Source of the DNA: Rhodospirillales bacterium
Lineage (GTDB): Bacteria > Pseudomonadota > Alphaproteobacteria > Rhodospirillales > JABHCV01
Length of the DNA: 28,492 nt
Direction: 5' to 3'
NCBI GenBank assembly: GCA_016776705.1
Contig: JADHSW010000005.1
Span: 1 to 28,492 of the forward strand
Part shown: positions 1-8,779 of the stretch, one piece after another
Numbering within the stretch: the stretch's first letter is position 1
Layout: the number at the start of each line of letters is the position of its first letter
Notes under the pieces: generated by a model
Databases searched by the model: none
Seen by the model: the letters and a program-made list of their open reading frames with translations, nothing else
What the model was told of the DNA's origin: nothing
Position numbers and translations under genes: made by a program

Positions 1-522
1 ATTTCGCAGCAACGGGACGAGGGCATGGTCAGAGCGCCCACCGCCGGTCGTGTGACCAGGGTCCATGTTACCCAGGGAATGGTCATCCTGCCCGGCGAGC
101 CGGTGGCGACTATTGCCGCCAAGGGTTACATACTTCGTCTCAACCTTCCGGAACGTCACGCCCGTTTTATCAAGGTTGGCGACAGTGTCCGCGTTGGTGA
201 GGAAGGTGTCGCATCCAGGAATGGTCAGGTGAGCCAGGTCTATCCGGAAATTCAACGTGGCCGCGTTGTCGCTGATGTCGTGGTTGAAGGTTTGGGTAAT
301 TTCTTTGTTGGCGAGCGCATCCTTGTGCGGGTTGGGACTGGAAAACGCGATGTCATTCTTGTCCCTGACAATTTTCTCATGCAGCGTTTTGGACTGACTT
401 TCGTGACTTTGAAAGACGGCGGCGAGATTGTTGTTCAACCCGGTTTGGGTCGGGGTGGAGACAGGGAAATACTTTCCGGTCTCAGGATCGGTGACGTTCT
501 TGTACAGCCGGGTGTGGAATAA
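1..522 (+). CDS. RND efflux periplasmic adaptor (HlyD/MFP family), 3' part
   Basis: Only the C-terminal part (about 173 residues) is present: the frame stays open to the first base of the window, so the Met at 25 is an internal residue rather than the start. The visible part begins in the second half of a lipoyl-like hairpin (motif VRAPTAGRVT), continues into a beta-barrel (RLNLPERHARFIKVGDSVRV), and ends in a membrane-proximal domain (VLVPDNFLMQRFGLTFV, then GLRIGDVLVQPG). Such adaptors bridge an inner-membrane RND pump to an outer-membrane channel. The pump gene follows after 3 bases, so the two are surely co-transcribed. The substrate cannot be told from this fragment. Confidence 0.88.
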   Translation: MSQQRDEGMVRAPTAGRVTRVHVTQGMVILPGEPVATIAAKGYILRLNLPERHARFIKVGDSVRVGEEGVASRNGQVSQVYPEIQRGRVVADVVVEGLGNFFVGERILVRVGTGKRDVILVPDNFLMQRFGLTFVTLKDGGEIVVQPGLGRGGDREILSGLRIGDVLVQPGVE

Positions 523-525
523 ATC

Positions 526-3500
526 ATGAAAATCGGAATTTCCGGCGCCCTGACCAAGGCCTTCATCCGCTCGCCCCTGACGCCCCTGATCCTGCTGGCG
601 TCTGTCGCAGTGGGTATTGTGGCGCTGATGGCTCTTCCGCGCGAGGAAGAACCCCAGATCAGCGTGCCCATGGTCGACATCATGATCAAAGCCAATGGCT
701 ACAAGGCGACGGACGCTGTTGAACTGGTGACCGAACCCCTGGAAGATATCATCAAGGGGATCAGCGAGGTAGAACACGTTTATTCCCTTAGCGAGGATGA
801 CCGGGTTGTGGTTACTGCGCGCTTTGATGTTGGCACGTCCGAAGATGTGGCCATCGTCAGGGTTCATGACGAAATCCGCGCCAACATGAACCGCCTGCCA
901 ATCGGTATTCCCGAACCCTTGATTTTAGGGCGCGGCATCAACGACGTTCCCATCGTGACCCTGACCTTGAAGCCAGAAGTCGCAAATGCTGAACGCTGGA
1001 ACGACAACACCCTTTATGATGTTGCAGAAGAACTGCTGTACGAACTGGTCAAGGTCAGGGATGTGGGCATGACCTTCATCGTCGGTGGCAGGCCGGGCCA
1101 GATCCGGGTCGAACCCGATCCCGAACGATTGTCGCTTTATGGCGTCACACTGAACCAGCTGGTTGAAAAGGTGAAGAACGCCAATCGCTCTTTTCTGCTG
1201 GGCAATACGCGAAATGACGGGAAATCCTTGCCCGTGGTGGCCGGGCAAACCCTGGAAGGGGTTCCCGATATTGGTATGTTGCTTATCACGGCGCGTGACG
1301 GCAGACCCGTTTATGTGCGCGACGTTGCCGATGTTGTCGTTGGCGCTAGTCCCAGCGAGCACAGGGTCTGGCATGTGGAAAAGGATGGTGCCGGTGCCTT
1401 GCATCAGGTGCCCGCCGTCACCATTGCCCTTGCCAAGCGCATGGGTGCCAACGCTGTCGTTGTCGCCGATGACATCATGTCACGCCTTGAAACCGTAAGC
1501 GGCAGGCTTGTTCCCAATGGCGTCGATGTTTCCGTTACCAGAAATTACGGCGCGACGGCGCTTGAAAAATCCGACGAGTTGCTGTTCCACCTGGGTTTGG
1601 CGACAGTGTCAATCGTCTTGCTGGTGGCCTTTGCACTGGGTTGGCGCGAAGGCGGCGTCGTGCTGGTGGTGGTGCCGACGACCATCCTGCTGACTTTATT
1701 CGCCTCGTGGCTGATGGGTTACACCATCAACCGTGTCAGCCTTTTCGCCCTGATCTTTTCCATTGGCATCATGGTTGATGACGCCATTGTGGTGATTGAA
1801 AACATCGTCCGTCACTGGGCCAAAGGTGGCGTTAAAAGACCCCTTGAATCGACCATAGAAGCGGTCGCCGAAGTTGGTAATCCGACTATCATCGCCACCC
1901 TGACCATTGTTGCGGCCTTGCTGCCGATGATGTTTGTCTCTGGCCTGATGGGGCCATACATGAGCCCGATTCCGGCCAATGCCTCCGCGGCGATGGTATT
2001 TTCGTTCTTCGTCGCCATGATCATAACCCCATGGTTGCTGTTCAAGATTGCCTTCAAGGGCAAGGACACAATTGATAATGAAACCGCCGCAGCCCTTGGC
2101 CACCACGGTGATGAGGAAGCCGACCCGGGTTTCCTGGGGCGTCTGTACCTGAAGCTTGCAACGCCACTGCTGGTCGGTCGCGCCCGATCCATCAAGTTTT
2201 TGATTGCAGTCGGTGTGGCGACCATTGCCGTCATGGGATTGTTTGCAACCCAGGACGTTACCGTCAAGCTGCTGCCGTTCGACAACAAGTCAGAAATGCA
2301 GGTCGTCGCCGATTTGCCGGAAGGCTCGTCCCTTGAAGAAACCGAGCGGGTATTGAGCGAGGCGGCGCGACGCATTCAGGGCATTCCCGAACTCACTCAT
2401 ATGCAAATATATGCCGGCACGGCCATGCCGTTCAATTTCAACGGTCTGGTCCGTCATTATTACATGCGCTCCGATCCGTGGATGGGTGATTTGCAGGTCA
2501 ACCTGAAACCCAAGCATGAGCGGGACCGGCAAAGCCATGATGTGGCCCTTGAAGTGCGCGAGCTGTTGAAAGGTATCGCGGCACCACAAGGAACATCCAT
2601 CAAAGTCGTCGAAGTTCCCCCGGGGCCGCCGGTAATGGCGACCCTGATGGCGGAAATTTATGGCCCGGATCAGGAAACTCGCCGCGAAGGCGCTCGTAAG
2701 GTTCGAAAGGCTTTTGAAGCGGTCGATTTCGTTGTCGATGTGGATGATTCACTGGGCCAGCCGCCCCGGCGTCTGCGCATTGAAATCGATCAGCAGAACC
2801 TTGAATTCCACGGGGTTCAGGAACAGGCCCTGTACGACACTCTTGAAGCCTTGGTCAGTGGGGTAAGTGTTGGATATTCACAGCGGGGTTCCGGCATCAA
2901 CCCCATAGAAATCGCCGTCCGCTTGCCCAAAAGTGCGCTCAGCATGGGCGAAAGGTTACTATCGACTCCAATTCCCGCCCCCGGTGAAGCCGCTGATAGC
3001 GGCGCTGTCGTCGAACTTGGTGACGTAGTCAATCTCAAGTATGAAAGTGCGTCCTACCCCCTGTTCCGTCGTGACGGCCACTTCGCTGAAGTGGTGACTG
3101 CGGAAATGGCCGGGCGCTTCGAAGCCCCCATTTACGGCATGTTTGCCGTCGAGGAGAAGCTGGCTGAAATCGATTGGGGCGAAGGGGAAATGCCCGCCAT
3201 CGCCTATCACGGCCAACCGAAGGACGAAAGCAACCTGACCTTGCTGTGGGATGGCGAGTGGGAAGTGACCTATGTCACCTTCCGGGACATGGGGCTGGCC
3301 TTCATTTTCGCCCTGATCGGCATTTATCTTCTGGTCGTTGGTCAATTCGGCAGCTTCAAACTGCCGCTGGTGATCCTTACTCCCGTGCCGTTGACCCTGA
3401 TCGGCATTATGGTTGGACACTGGCTTTTCGACGCACCCTTCAGCGCCACGTCGATGATCGGCTTTATTGCCCTGGCGGGGATTATTGTGCGTAATTCAAT

Positions 3501-3756
3501 CCTGCTGGTGGATTTCATCAGGCACCGTCAGGGTAAGGGTGATCCTTTACGAAAGGTATTGCTGGAAGCAGGAGCGATCCGCTTCAAGCCAATCTTCCTG
3601 ACCGCCGTGGCGGCGATGATTGGCGGCATCTTCATTCTCGCCGATCCGATTTTTCAGGGCCTCGCCATCTCACTGGTCTTCGGCCTCGCCTCATCAACCG
3701 CGCTGACCCTGCTGGTGATCCCGGCGATCTATGTGGTGCTCAGGGATGACGAATAA
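526..3756 (+). CDS. RND-family efflux pump, inner-membrane permease
   Basis: The product has 1076 residues, normal length for an AcrB/MexB-type trimeric proton antiporter. It shows the family layout: TM1 near residues 15-35 followed by LPREEEPQISVP, a periplasmic porter region, a cluster of hydrophobic helices around residues 350-530, a second periplasmic loop, and a last helix cluster from about residue 920. The proton-relay acidic pair of TM4 is intact (IMVDDAIVVIEN, D418 and D419). The start is 3 bases after the adaptor stop. The sequence reads as a general hydrophobic-compound exporter rather than a CusA-type metal pump, but the substrate is not determined. The gene ends 3 bases before the convergent CBS gene. 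Confidence 0.93.
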   Translation: MKIGISGALTKAFIRSPLTPLILLASVAVGIVALMALPREEEPQISVPMVDIMIKANGYKATDAVELVTEPLEDIIKGISEVEHVYSLSEDDRVVVTARFDVGTSEDVAIVRVHDEIRANMNRLPIGIPEPLILGRGINDVPIVTLTLKPEVANAERWNDNTLYDVAEELLYELVKVRDVGMTFIVGGRPGQIRVEPDPERLSLYGVTLNQLVEKVKNANRSFLLGNTRNDGKSLPVVAGQTLEGVPDIGMLLITARDGRPVYVRDVADVVVGASPSEHRVWHVEKDGAGALHQVPAVTIALAKRMGANAVVVADDIMSRLETVSGRLVPNGVDVSVTRNYGATALEKSDELLFHLGLATVSIVLLVAFALGWREGGVVLVVVPTTILLTLFASWLMGYTINRVSLFALIFSIGIMVDDAIVVIENIVRHWAKGGVKRPLESTIEAVAEVGNPTIIATLTIVAALLPMMFVSGLMGPYMSPIPANASAAMVFSFFVAMIITPWLLFKIAFKGKDTIDNETAAALGHHGDEEADPGFLGRLYLKLATPLLVGRARSIKFLIAVGVATIAVMGLFATQDVTVKLLPFDNKSEMQVVADLPEGSSLEETERVLSEAARRIQGIPELTHMQIYAGTAMPFNFNGLVRHYYMRSDPWMGDLQVNLKPKHERDRQSHDVALEVRELLKGIAAPQGTSIKVVEVPPGPPVMATLMAEIYGPDQETRREGARKVRKAFEAVDFVVDVDDSLGQPPRRLRIEIDQQNLEFHGVQEQALYDTLEALVSGVSVGYSQRGSGINPIEIAVRLPKSALSMGERLLSTPIPAPGEAADSGAVVELGDVVNLKYESASYPLFRRDGHFAEVVTAEMAGRFEAPIYGMFAVEEKLAEIDWGEGEMPAIAYHGQPKDESNLTLLWDGEWEVTYVTFRDMGLAFIFALIGIYLLVVGQFGSFKLPLVILTPVPLTLIGIMVGHWLFDAPFSATSMIGFIALAGIIVRNSILLVDFIRHRQGKGDPLRKVLLEAGAIRFKPIFLTAVAAMIGGIFILADPIFQGLAISLVFGLASSTALTLLVIPAIYVVLRDDE

Positions 3757-3759
3757 GTC

Positions 3760-4191
3760 CTAGCTGCGAATGTAAAGCTCAAGCTGCTCTATGGTGAACT
3801 GTTGATCGGCAATAGTGCTTTTGACCAGATCGCCAATGGAAATAATGCCGACAAGTTTGCCGTCATCGATCACCGGCAGATGGCGCACGCGTTTGTCGGT
3901 CATCACCGCCATGCATTCCTCGACGGTTTGTTCCGGCCTGGCGCATACGACCTGCTGATCAATAATATCGCCAATTGTCGTGGTCGTTGAAGACTTGCCT
4001 TGCAGGAAAACATTTCTGGCATAATCGCGTTCCGTAAACAAACCGACGGGTTTGTTCTCGTCGTCGGTAACGACCATTGATCCGACATTGCGCTCCGACA
4101 TTTCCCGGATTGCCTTGTAGACCGTTTCGCCAGAATTCATGGTCAAGACCTCGTGGCCTTTCTGGTCGAGCAGATTTCTTACTGTTGTCAT
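3760..4191 (-). CDS. Tandem CBS-domain protein
   Basis: The product has 143 residues and consists of two CBS domains (about residues 9-65 and 75-132), with typical strings such as GSMVVTDDENKPVGLFTERD and VRHLPVIDDGKLVGIISIGD. Paired CBS domains form a Bateman module that usually binds adenine nucleotides and acts as an energy sensor or regulatory subunit; no catalytic domain is attached. The start is placed at 4191 (MTTVRNLL) instead of the longer frame at 4224, because a good Shine-Dalgarno (AGGAGA) lies about 8 bases upstream and the extra N-terminal residues look non-native. It is divergent from dodecin across a 170-base gap. The target is unknown. Confidence 0.88.
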   Translation of the reverse strand: MTTVRNLLDQKGHEVLTMNSGETVYKAIREMSERNVGSMVVTDDENKPVGLFTERDYARNVFLQGKSSTTTTIGDIIDQQVVCARPEQTVEECMAVMTDKRVRHLPVIDDGKLVGIISIGDLVKSTIADQQFTIEQLELYIRS

Positions 4192-4361
4192 TGGCCATCT
4201 CCTGAATATTGAGGTTACCCGCAAATTGGGATGAACATGGCCTCGAGTATACGCTTTTTACCGGCTATCTTGAAGGGTGATTGCAAAAATCAGAGAGGAC
4301 TCCCCATATAAGTTAGATCGTGATTTAGGTGGTTTTTATATCGAGAACAGAGGAAAAAATA
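4192..4361. other. Divergent intergenic region (CBS protein / dodecin)
   Basis: These 170 bases must hold the promoters of both flanking genes. An AT-rich stretch with CATATAAG at about 4304-4313 could be a -10 for dodecin, but no matching -35 at good spacing is evident. Ribosome-binding sites are clear at both ends (AGGAGA for the CBS gene, AGAGGA for dodecin). No ORF or convincing RNA structure was seen. Confidence 0.4.
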
Positions 4362-4571
4362 ATGTCAGACCATGTCTATAAAAAAATTCAACTCGTCGGA
4401 AGTTCCAAAACCAGTATCGAAGACGCCATTCACAACGCCATCAACACGGCTGCCAAATCCTTGCATGATCTAAACTGGTTTGAAGTCGTCGAAACACGTG
4501 GAAATATAACCGACGGCAAAGTCGACTATTTTCAGGTGACGATTCAGGTAGGCTTTCGCCTTGCTGGTTAA
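4362..4571 (+). CDS. Dodecin (flavin-binding dodecamer)
   Basis: The product has 69 residues, the usual dodecin length. It follows the family pattern: N-terminal strand HVYKKIQLVGSS, a helix with TSIEDAIHNAINTAAKSL, then the strands LNWFEVVETRGNI and YFQVTIQVGFRLAG. Dodecins assemble into hollow 12-mers that store flavin pairs in the cytoplasm; the conserved Trp (in NWFEV) that stacks on the flavin and the Gln in FQVTIQVG are present. The start is at 4362 (MSDHVYKK), preceded by AGAGGA; a longer upstream frame from 4329 would add 11 residues with no family match. Its stop overlaps the stop of the convergent kinase gene within TTAA. Confidence 0.93.
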   Translation: MSDHVYKKIQLVGSSKTSIEDAIHNAINTAAKSLHDLNWFEVVETRGNITDGKVDYFQVTIQVGFRLAG

Positions 4572-6124
4572 GAATGAGGGAAGATGATTTTAGCTGTCGT
4601 GCCTTTACCGGGTGCGCTTTCCAGAACAAGCCGACCGCTTTGAAGTTCGATTAACTTTTTCGTCAAGGGCAGGCCCAGGCCGGTTCCTTCGTGAGAACGG
4701 CCCTCACCCCGTTTAATCTGGACAAAGGGTTCCTGTGCCTGCTTCAATTCCTCGACAGTCATTCCAAGGCCTGTGTCTGTGATTGCAATTGTGCACTTTT
4801 CGTCGGCAAGGATTGCAGAAATAGTGACGTTGCCCCCATTTGGGGTGAATTTCACAGCATTTGTCAGGATGTTCAGAATCGATTGTTTAAAGGCCCGTCG
4901 GTCAGCGTTCAGGACGGGAAGTGTTTGTGGTTGAACGACTTTCAGGGAAATTCCCGATTCATTGGCGCGTGCAGACAGCATGCGGACACATTCATCAACT
5001 GTGCCGATCACATCAACCTGTGACAGGCTCAGATCGTATTTGCCCGATTCAATTTTCGACATATCAAGGATATCATTAATCAGTTCCAGCAAATGAGAGC
5101 CGCTTTTATGGATGTCATGGGCGTACTCCAGGTATTTTTTCGATCCAAGCTCGCCAAAAACCTGGTGCAGATACATTTCGGAAAATCCCAGGATTGCGTT
5201 CAACGGGGTTCGCAATTCGTGGCTCATGGTCGCCAGAAACTGACTTTTCGCCAGGTTGGCCGATTCCGCCTTGTCCTTTTCAATGGCGTAATCTTCCAGC
5301 AACTGGACCATTTCAGAACTTTGTCGTTCCAGCGCTTCCCGCGTAATAATCTGTTCGTTGACGTGGTTCTGTAACTCCATTTCCTTGTTCTTGATGTCCG
5401 TAATATCAATTTCAATGCTGACGACACCACCATCTTTCGTGCGACGTTCATTGATTTGCAGGCAACGACCGTTTTGCAGCCATTGTTCGTGACTGGCGAC
5501 AGGGGAGCGCCTGATGGCCAATCGTTCTTTGATCCAGGCCTCGTAGGAGCCACTGATGTCAACAATCAGGGAATTTGAGCCTGCCTGAAGAAAACTCTTG
5601 TAGGATAGTCCAGGCTTTATTATGTCCGCCAACTCAGGGTACGTTTCCCGATAGTGCTGGTTACATACCACTAGCCTGTCGGTCGCATCCCAAAGGACAA
5701 ACCCGGCGGGGAAAGCGTCAATGGAATCGCTAAGGCGGTTCTCCGTCTGTACAGAATCGGTGACATCACTCAGGATGGTGACGATACCCTTGTCCTGGGT
5801 TATGTATTCTCGAAACTGGATGACGCGTCCATCGGCCAGTCGTTGACGCCATGGCTTGGGCGGCGGTTTGTTGTGTCGTTTGACAAAGTTGGCGAGTGCC
5901 TTTTGCGGCTCTTTAATAACTGCTGTCCCGGCGAATTCACCAAATTCAATACATTGATTGATAAGATCTTCAAAGGTCCTGCCTTTGAGAATGCCCATTT
6001 CCGCAAAGCTATGGAATATGGTTCCGGCGCACTGATTATAAGCGGCAAGCTTTCCCTCGTTATCGAAGAAAAAAATTCCTTCATCAATATGATCCAGGGC
6101 AAATGCTATGTCGGTAAATTCCAT
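4568..6124 (-). CDS. Soluble PAS-PAS sensor histidine kinase
   Basis: The product has 518 residues and no membrane segment or signal peptide, so it senses a cytoplasmic cue. Two PAS domains of the PAS_7-like type lie at about residues 8-120 and 132-245, followed by a short coiled linker (about 245-285). The HisKA dimerisation domain carries the phospho-acceptor H302 in SHELRTPLNA, and the HATPase domain keeps the N-box (NILTNAVKFTPNGG), DTGLGM and GTGLGLPLTK. No receiver domain is attached and no response regulator gene is adjacent, so it is an orphan here. Its kinase core closely resembles that of the kinase at 8780-10315 (FLATMSHELRTPLNAILGFS against FLASMSHDLRTPLNAIMGFS), indicating paralogues. 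Confidence 0.92.
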   Translation of the reverse strand: MEFTDIAFALDHIDEGIFFFDNEGKLAAYNQCAGTIFHSFAEMGILKGRTFEDLINQCIEFGEFAGTAVIKEPQKALANFVKRHNKPPPKPWRQRLADGRVIQFREYITQDKGIVTILSDVTDSVQTENRLSDSIDAFPAGFVLWDATDRLVVCNQHYRETYPELADIIKPGLSYKSFLQAGSNSLIVDISGSYEAWIKERLAIRRSPVASHEQWLQNGRCLQINERRTKDGGVVSIEIDITDIKNKEMELQNHVNEQIITREALERQSSEMVQLLEDYAIEKDKAESANLAKSQFLATMSHELRTPLNAILGFSEMYLHQVFGELGSKKYLEYAHDIHKSGSHLLELINDILDMSKIESGKYDLSLSQVDVIGTVDECVRMLSARANESGISLKVVQPQTLPVLNADRRAFKQSILNILTNAVKFTPNGGNVTISAILADEKCTIAITDTGLGMTVEELKQAQEPFVQIKRGEGRSHEGTGLGLPLTKKLIELQSGRLVLESAPGKGTTAKIIFPHS

Positions 6125-6243
6125 GACGCCTGCATAAGTTTCTATACGAGTTTGAGATATCCAACGTCAGATAATGAACCACATTCATTAGAGGACAATT
6201 GATCTTGCACATGTACGCCTTTAACTAAATCAGTCTATGGTGA

Positions 6244-7821
6244 ATGGCTATGCTGAAAATGGATCAATCGTCTGTTATCGATTTTCTTGGTCTGCCCGGA
6301 AGTTTTGGCCGGACAGTCGATTATGTTAAAAAAATCGAAACCCATATTTCTATAGTATTCTTGGCTGGCGACAGGGTTTTCAAGCTCAAACGCGCCGTAA
6401 AGTATCCTTATCTTGATTTTTCGACCCTGGAACAGCGACGTCAATTTTGTCAGGCCGAGGTTGCGATCAACCGTCGTACCGCCCCGTCGATATACAAGGG
6501 CGTCGTCCCCGTCACCTACTGCGAGGCCGATGGGTTCACAATTGGCGGTCAAGGTGATGTCGTCGAGTGGCTGGTCGAAATGGCCCGCTTCGATGAGGAA
6601 ACTCTTTTTGATCGCCTGGGCGCAGCCGACAAGTTGCCCCGCCAGCTTCTGGGCAATCTGGCAGCGATTATTGCGAGTTTCCACATGTCGGCCGAGGTTT
6701 GCCCTCAAGCTGACTTTCGCAAGGAACTTGAAAAGACAATCACAGGCAACGCCGCCAGTTTTGCTGAGTTTGGCAACGGGATTTTCGATTTAAACAGTAT
6801 TGAAACTCTTGGCGTTGCCCAACGGGCGGCTTTGCAGGGCGAAACAGGTGAAAGAATTGATTCCCGTCGCAAGGCCGGTTTGGTGCGGCGTTGTCATGGC
6901 GATCTTCATTTAGGCAATGTTTGCTTGATTGACGGCGCCCCGGTTTTGTTTGACGCCATCGAGTTCAATGACACCTTTTCCCAAATAGATGTTGTTTACG
7001 ATCTGGCATTCCTGTTGATGGATTTGGATTTTATAGGACGGCGGCGGCTCGCCAATATCGTCCTGAACCGTTATCTCGACATTACCGATGATACGGAAGG
7101 GCTGGCCTTCCTGCCATTGTACCTGTCGCTTCGGGCCGCCATCCGGGCTCATGTGGGCGCAACAGCCGCCTGTAAGCATTCAGATGCCCTTGAGCAGGAC
7201 CGGCTCGCTTGCGATGCCCGTCGTTATCTTGAACTGGCGCAAGATTACCTTAAGCCAGGCAGACCAATGCTTGTTGCCGTCGGTGGCCTGTCGGGGAGCG
7301 GCAAATCCCGAATGGGGCGCGAACTGGCATCGTTTATTGGCGCCGCACCGGGGGCGCGAATCGCCCGCAGTGATGTCCTGCGCAAGCGCCTTGCCGGGAT
7401 TGACCCCTTGTCCCGCCTGAGTGCCGATGGTTATTCACCGGATATGACGCGCCGAACCTATGAAGCGGTATATGATGAAACCCGCCGTGCCCTTGCCCAG
7501 GGACACAGCGTTGTCGCCGACGCCGTTTTCGCCAAGCCTGAGGAACGTAGGGCAATCGCCGACATCGCTCGTGAAATGAACGTTCCATTCAATAGCTTGT
7601 GGCTCGAAGCCCCAGAGGCAGTAATGGAAGCGCGGGTGACGCTAAGGAAAAATAATCCATCAGATGCGGATGCGACCGTCGTTCGACTGCAGCAGTCATA
7701 TGATCTTGGAAATATCGATTGGACTCGCATCGACAGTTCGGGACCCAAGCCCATCACCCTTGAAAAAGGATTGAAAACACTTGGACTTTCAGTTGTCACG
7801 GACCGGGTGAAGGGAGCATAA
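6244..7821 (+). CDS. Fusion of aminoglycoside-phosphotransferase-like domain and P-loop kinase
   Basis: The product has 525 residues and two parts (COG2187 + COG0645 architecture). The N-terminal part, to about residue 325, is an APH/choline-kinase-like fold with the catalytic loop RRCHGDLHLGNV (H218, D220) and the metal-binding FDAIEFND. The C-terminal part, from about residue 340, is a small P-loop kinase with Walker A GGLSGSGKS (347-355). The family's substrate is not established, and resistance to aminoglycosides should not be assumed from the fold. The start at 6244 (MAMLKMDQ) has no strong ribosome-binding site; 6250 is an equally possible Met. It heads an apparent operon with a universal stress protein and a kinase, which suggests a stress-related role. 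Confidence 0.87.
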   Translation: MAMLKMDQSSVIDFLGLPGSFGRTVDYVKKIETHISIVFLAGDRVFKLKRAVKYPYLDFSTLEQRRQFCQAEVAINRRTAPSIYKGVVPVTYCEADGFTIGGQGDVVEWLVEMARFDEETLFDRLGAADKLPRQLLGNLAAIIASFHMSAEVCPQADFRKELEKTITGNAASFAEFGNGIFDLNSIETLGVAQRAALQGETGERIDSRRKAGLVRRCHGDLHLGNVCLIDGAPVLFDAIEFNDTFSQIDVVYDLAFLLMDLDFIGRRRLANIVLNRYLDITDDTEGLAFLPLYLSLRAAIRAHVGATAACKHSDALEQDRLACDARRYLELAQDYLKPGRPMLVAVGGLSGSGKSRMGRELASFIGAAPGARIARSDVLRKRLAGIDPLSRLSADGYSPDMTRRTYEAVYDETRRALAQGHSVVADAVFAKPEERRAIADIAREMNVPFNSLWLEAPEAVMEARVTLRKNNPSDADATVVRLQQSYDLGNIDWTRIDSSGPKPITLEKGLKTLGLSVVTDRVKGA

Positions 7822-7869
7822 TGCCGCAAGCCTTGATCACTTCAAAAACCCGATTAAAGGGAAATGGCC

Positions 7870-8733
7870 ATGTCTATTAAAACCATTCTTGTTCCCGTTG
7901 ACGGGACGGAAACATCCCGCGCAGCACTTGATGTCGCCTTCATGGTGGGCCGGGATCTGGTCGCTCATGTTGATGTCCTGCACGTTGCTACGGATTCGAA
8001 AGACGCCGTACCCTTGCTGGGTGAGGGAATGTCGGCGGCCATTATTGAAGAAATGATTCAGTTGGCAGAAAACGAAAGCAGTGAGCGCACCGCCCGCGCC
8101 GTAGCTATGTACGAAGATGCCCGCAATCGTTTTGGTCTGGATGCTCAGGAAGCGCCGCCATTGGGGGACGGTGGGTCAACGGCACTGATCCAGTGTGTTG
8201 GGCGCGAAGATGAAATGACCGCTGCAAGGGGCCGCCTTGCGGACCTGGTTGTGGCCACACGCCCGACGGCCCAGTCCGAAGCGACTCTTACGATGACCAT
8301 AAATGCAGCACTTTTTGAAACCGGCCGGCCGGTCCTCGTCGCGCCACCCAAAACACCCGAAACCCTGGGTAAAAAAATAGCCGTGTCATGGAATGGCAGC
8401 GCCGAGGCTTCTCGCGCTGTCGCCGCCGCCATGCCGCTTATTGTCCGCTCCCAAGGGGTTGTTATCATGACAGCGGAAAATGACCGGACCCTTTCGGAAG
8501 TGGCCCCTGAACTGGCGACGTATTTCGCTTGGCACGGGGTCAACGCTGAAATACGCAGCCTTCCGGGGGGCTCGCAGGTTGGTCATGTTTTGCTGGAAGA
8601 TTGCCTCGCGGTCGGCGCGGATTTGCTGGTTATGGGTGCTTACACCCATTCAAGAATGCTCCAACTGATTCTGGGCGGCGTAACAAAGCATGTGCTCGCC
8701 AGTGCCGAATTACCGGTTTTGATGGCGCACTAG
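7870..8733 (+). CDS. Tandem-domain universal stress protein
   Basis: The product has 287 residues and two consecutive Usp folds (about 1-150 and 160-287). The first starts with KTILVPVDGTETSRAAL; the second has KIAVSWNGSAEASRAV and ends with LLVMGAYTHSRMLQLILGG and an ASAELPVLMAH tail. The glycine-rich region of the second domain fits nucleotide binding. Start 7870 is preferred over the in-frame ATG at 7864 because AAAGGG lies at a proper distance from 7870 and only 2 bases from 7864. The gene is 48 bases after the kinase-fusion gene and 46 bases before the receiver-kinase gene, probably one transcript. Confidence 0.9.
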   Translation: MSIKTILVPVDGTETSRAALDVAFMVGRDLVAHVDVLHVATDSKDAVPLLGEGMSAAIIEEMIQLAENESSERTARAVAMYEDARNRFGLDAQEAPPLGDGGSTALIQCVGREDEMTAARGRLADLVVATRPTAQSEATLTMTINAALFETGRPVLVAPPKTPETLGKKIAVSWNGSAEASRAVAAAMPLIVRSQGVVIMTAENDRTLSEVAPELATYFAWHGVNAEIRSLPGGSQVGHVLLEDCLAVGADLLVMGAYTHSRMLQLILGGVTKHVLASAELPVLMAH

Positions 8734-8779
8734 ATTCAAGGATGAACCTGAAACCAGACACGTTCCATTACAGGACGAC

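Noticed and set aside
6244..7821. Aminoglycoside resistance gene
   Set aside because: Only the fold is shared; the fusion with a C-terminal P-loop kinase is a separate conserved family and nothing nearby suggests a resistance cassette.
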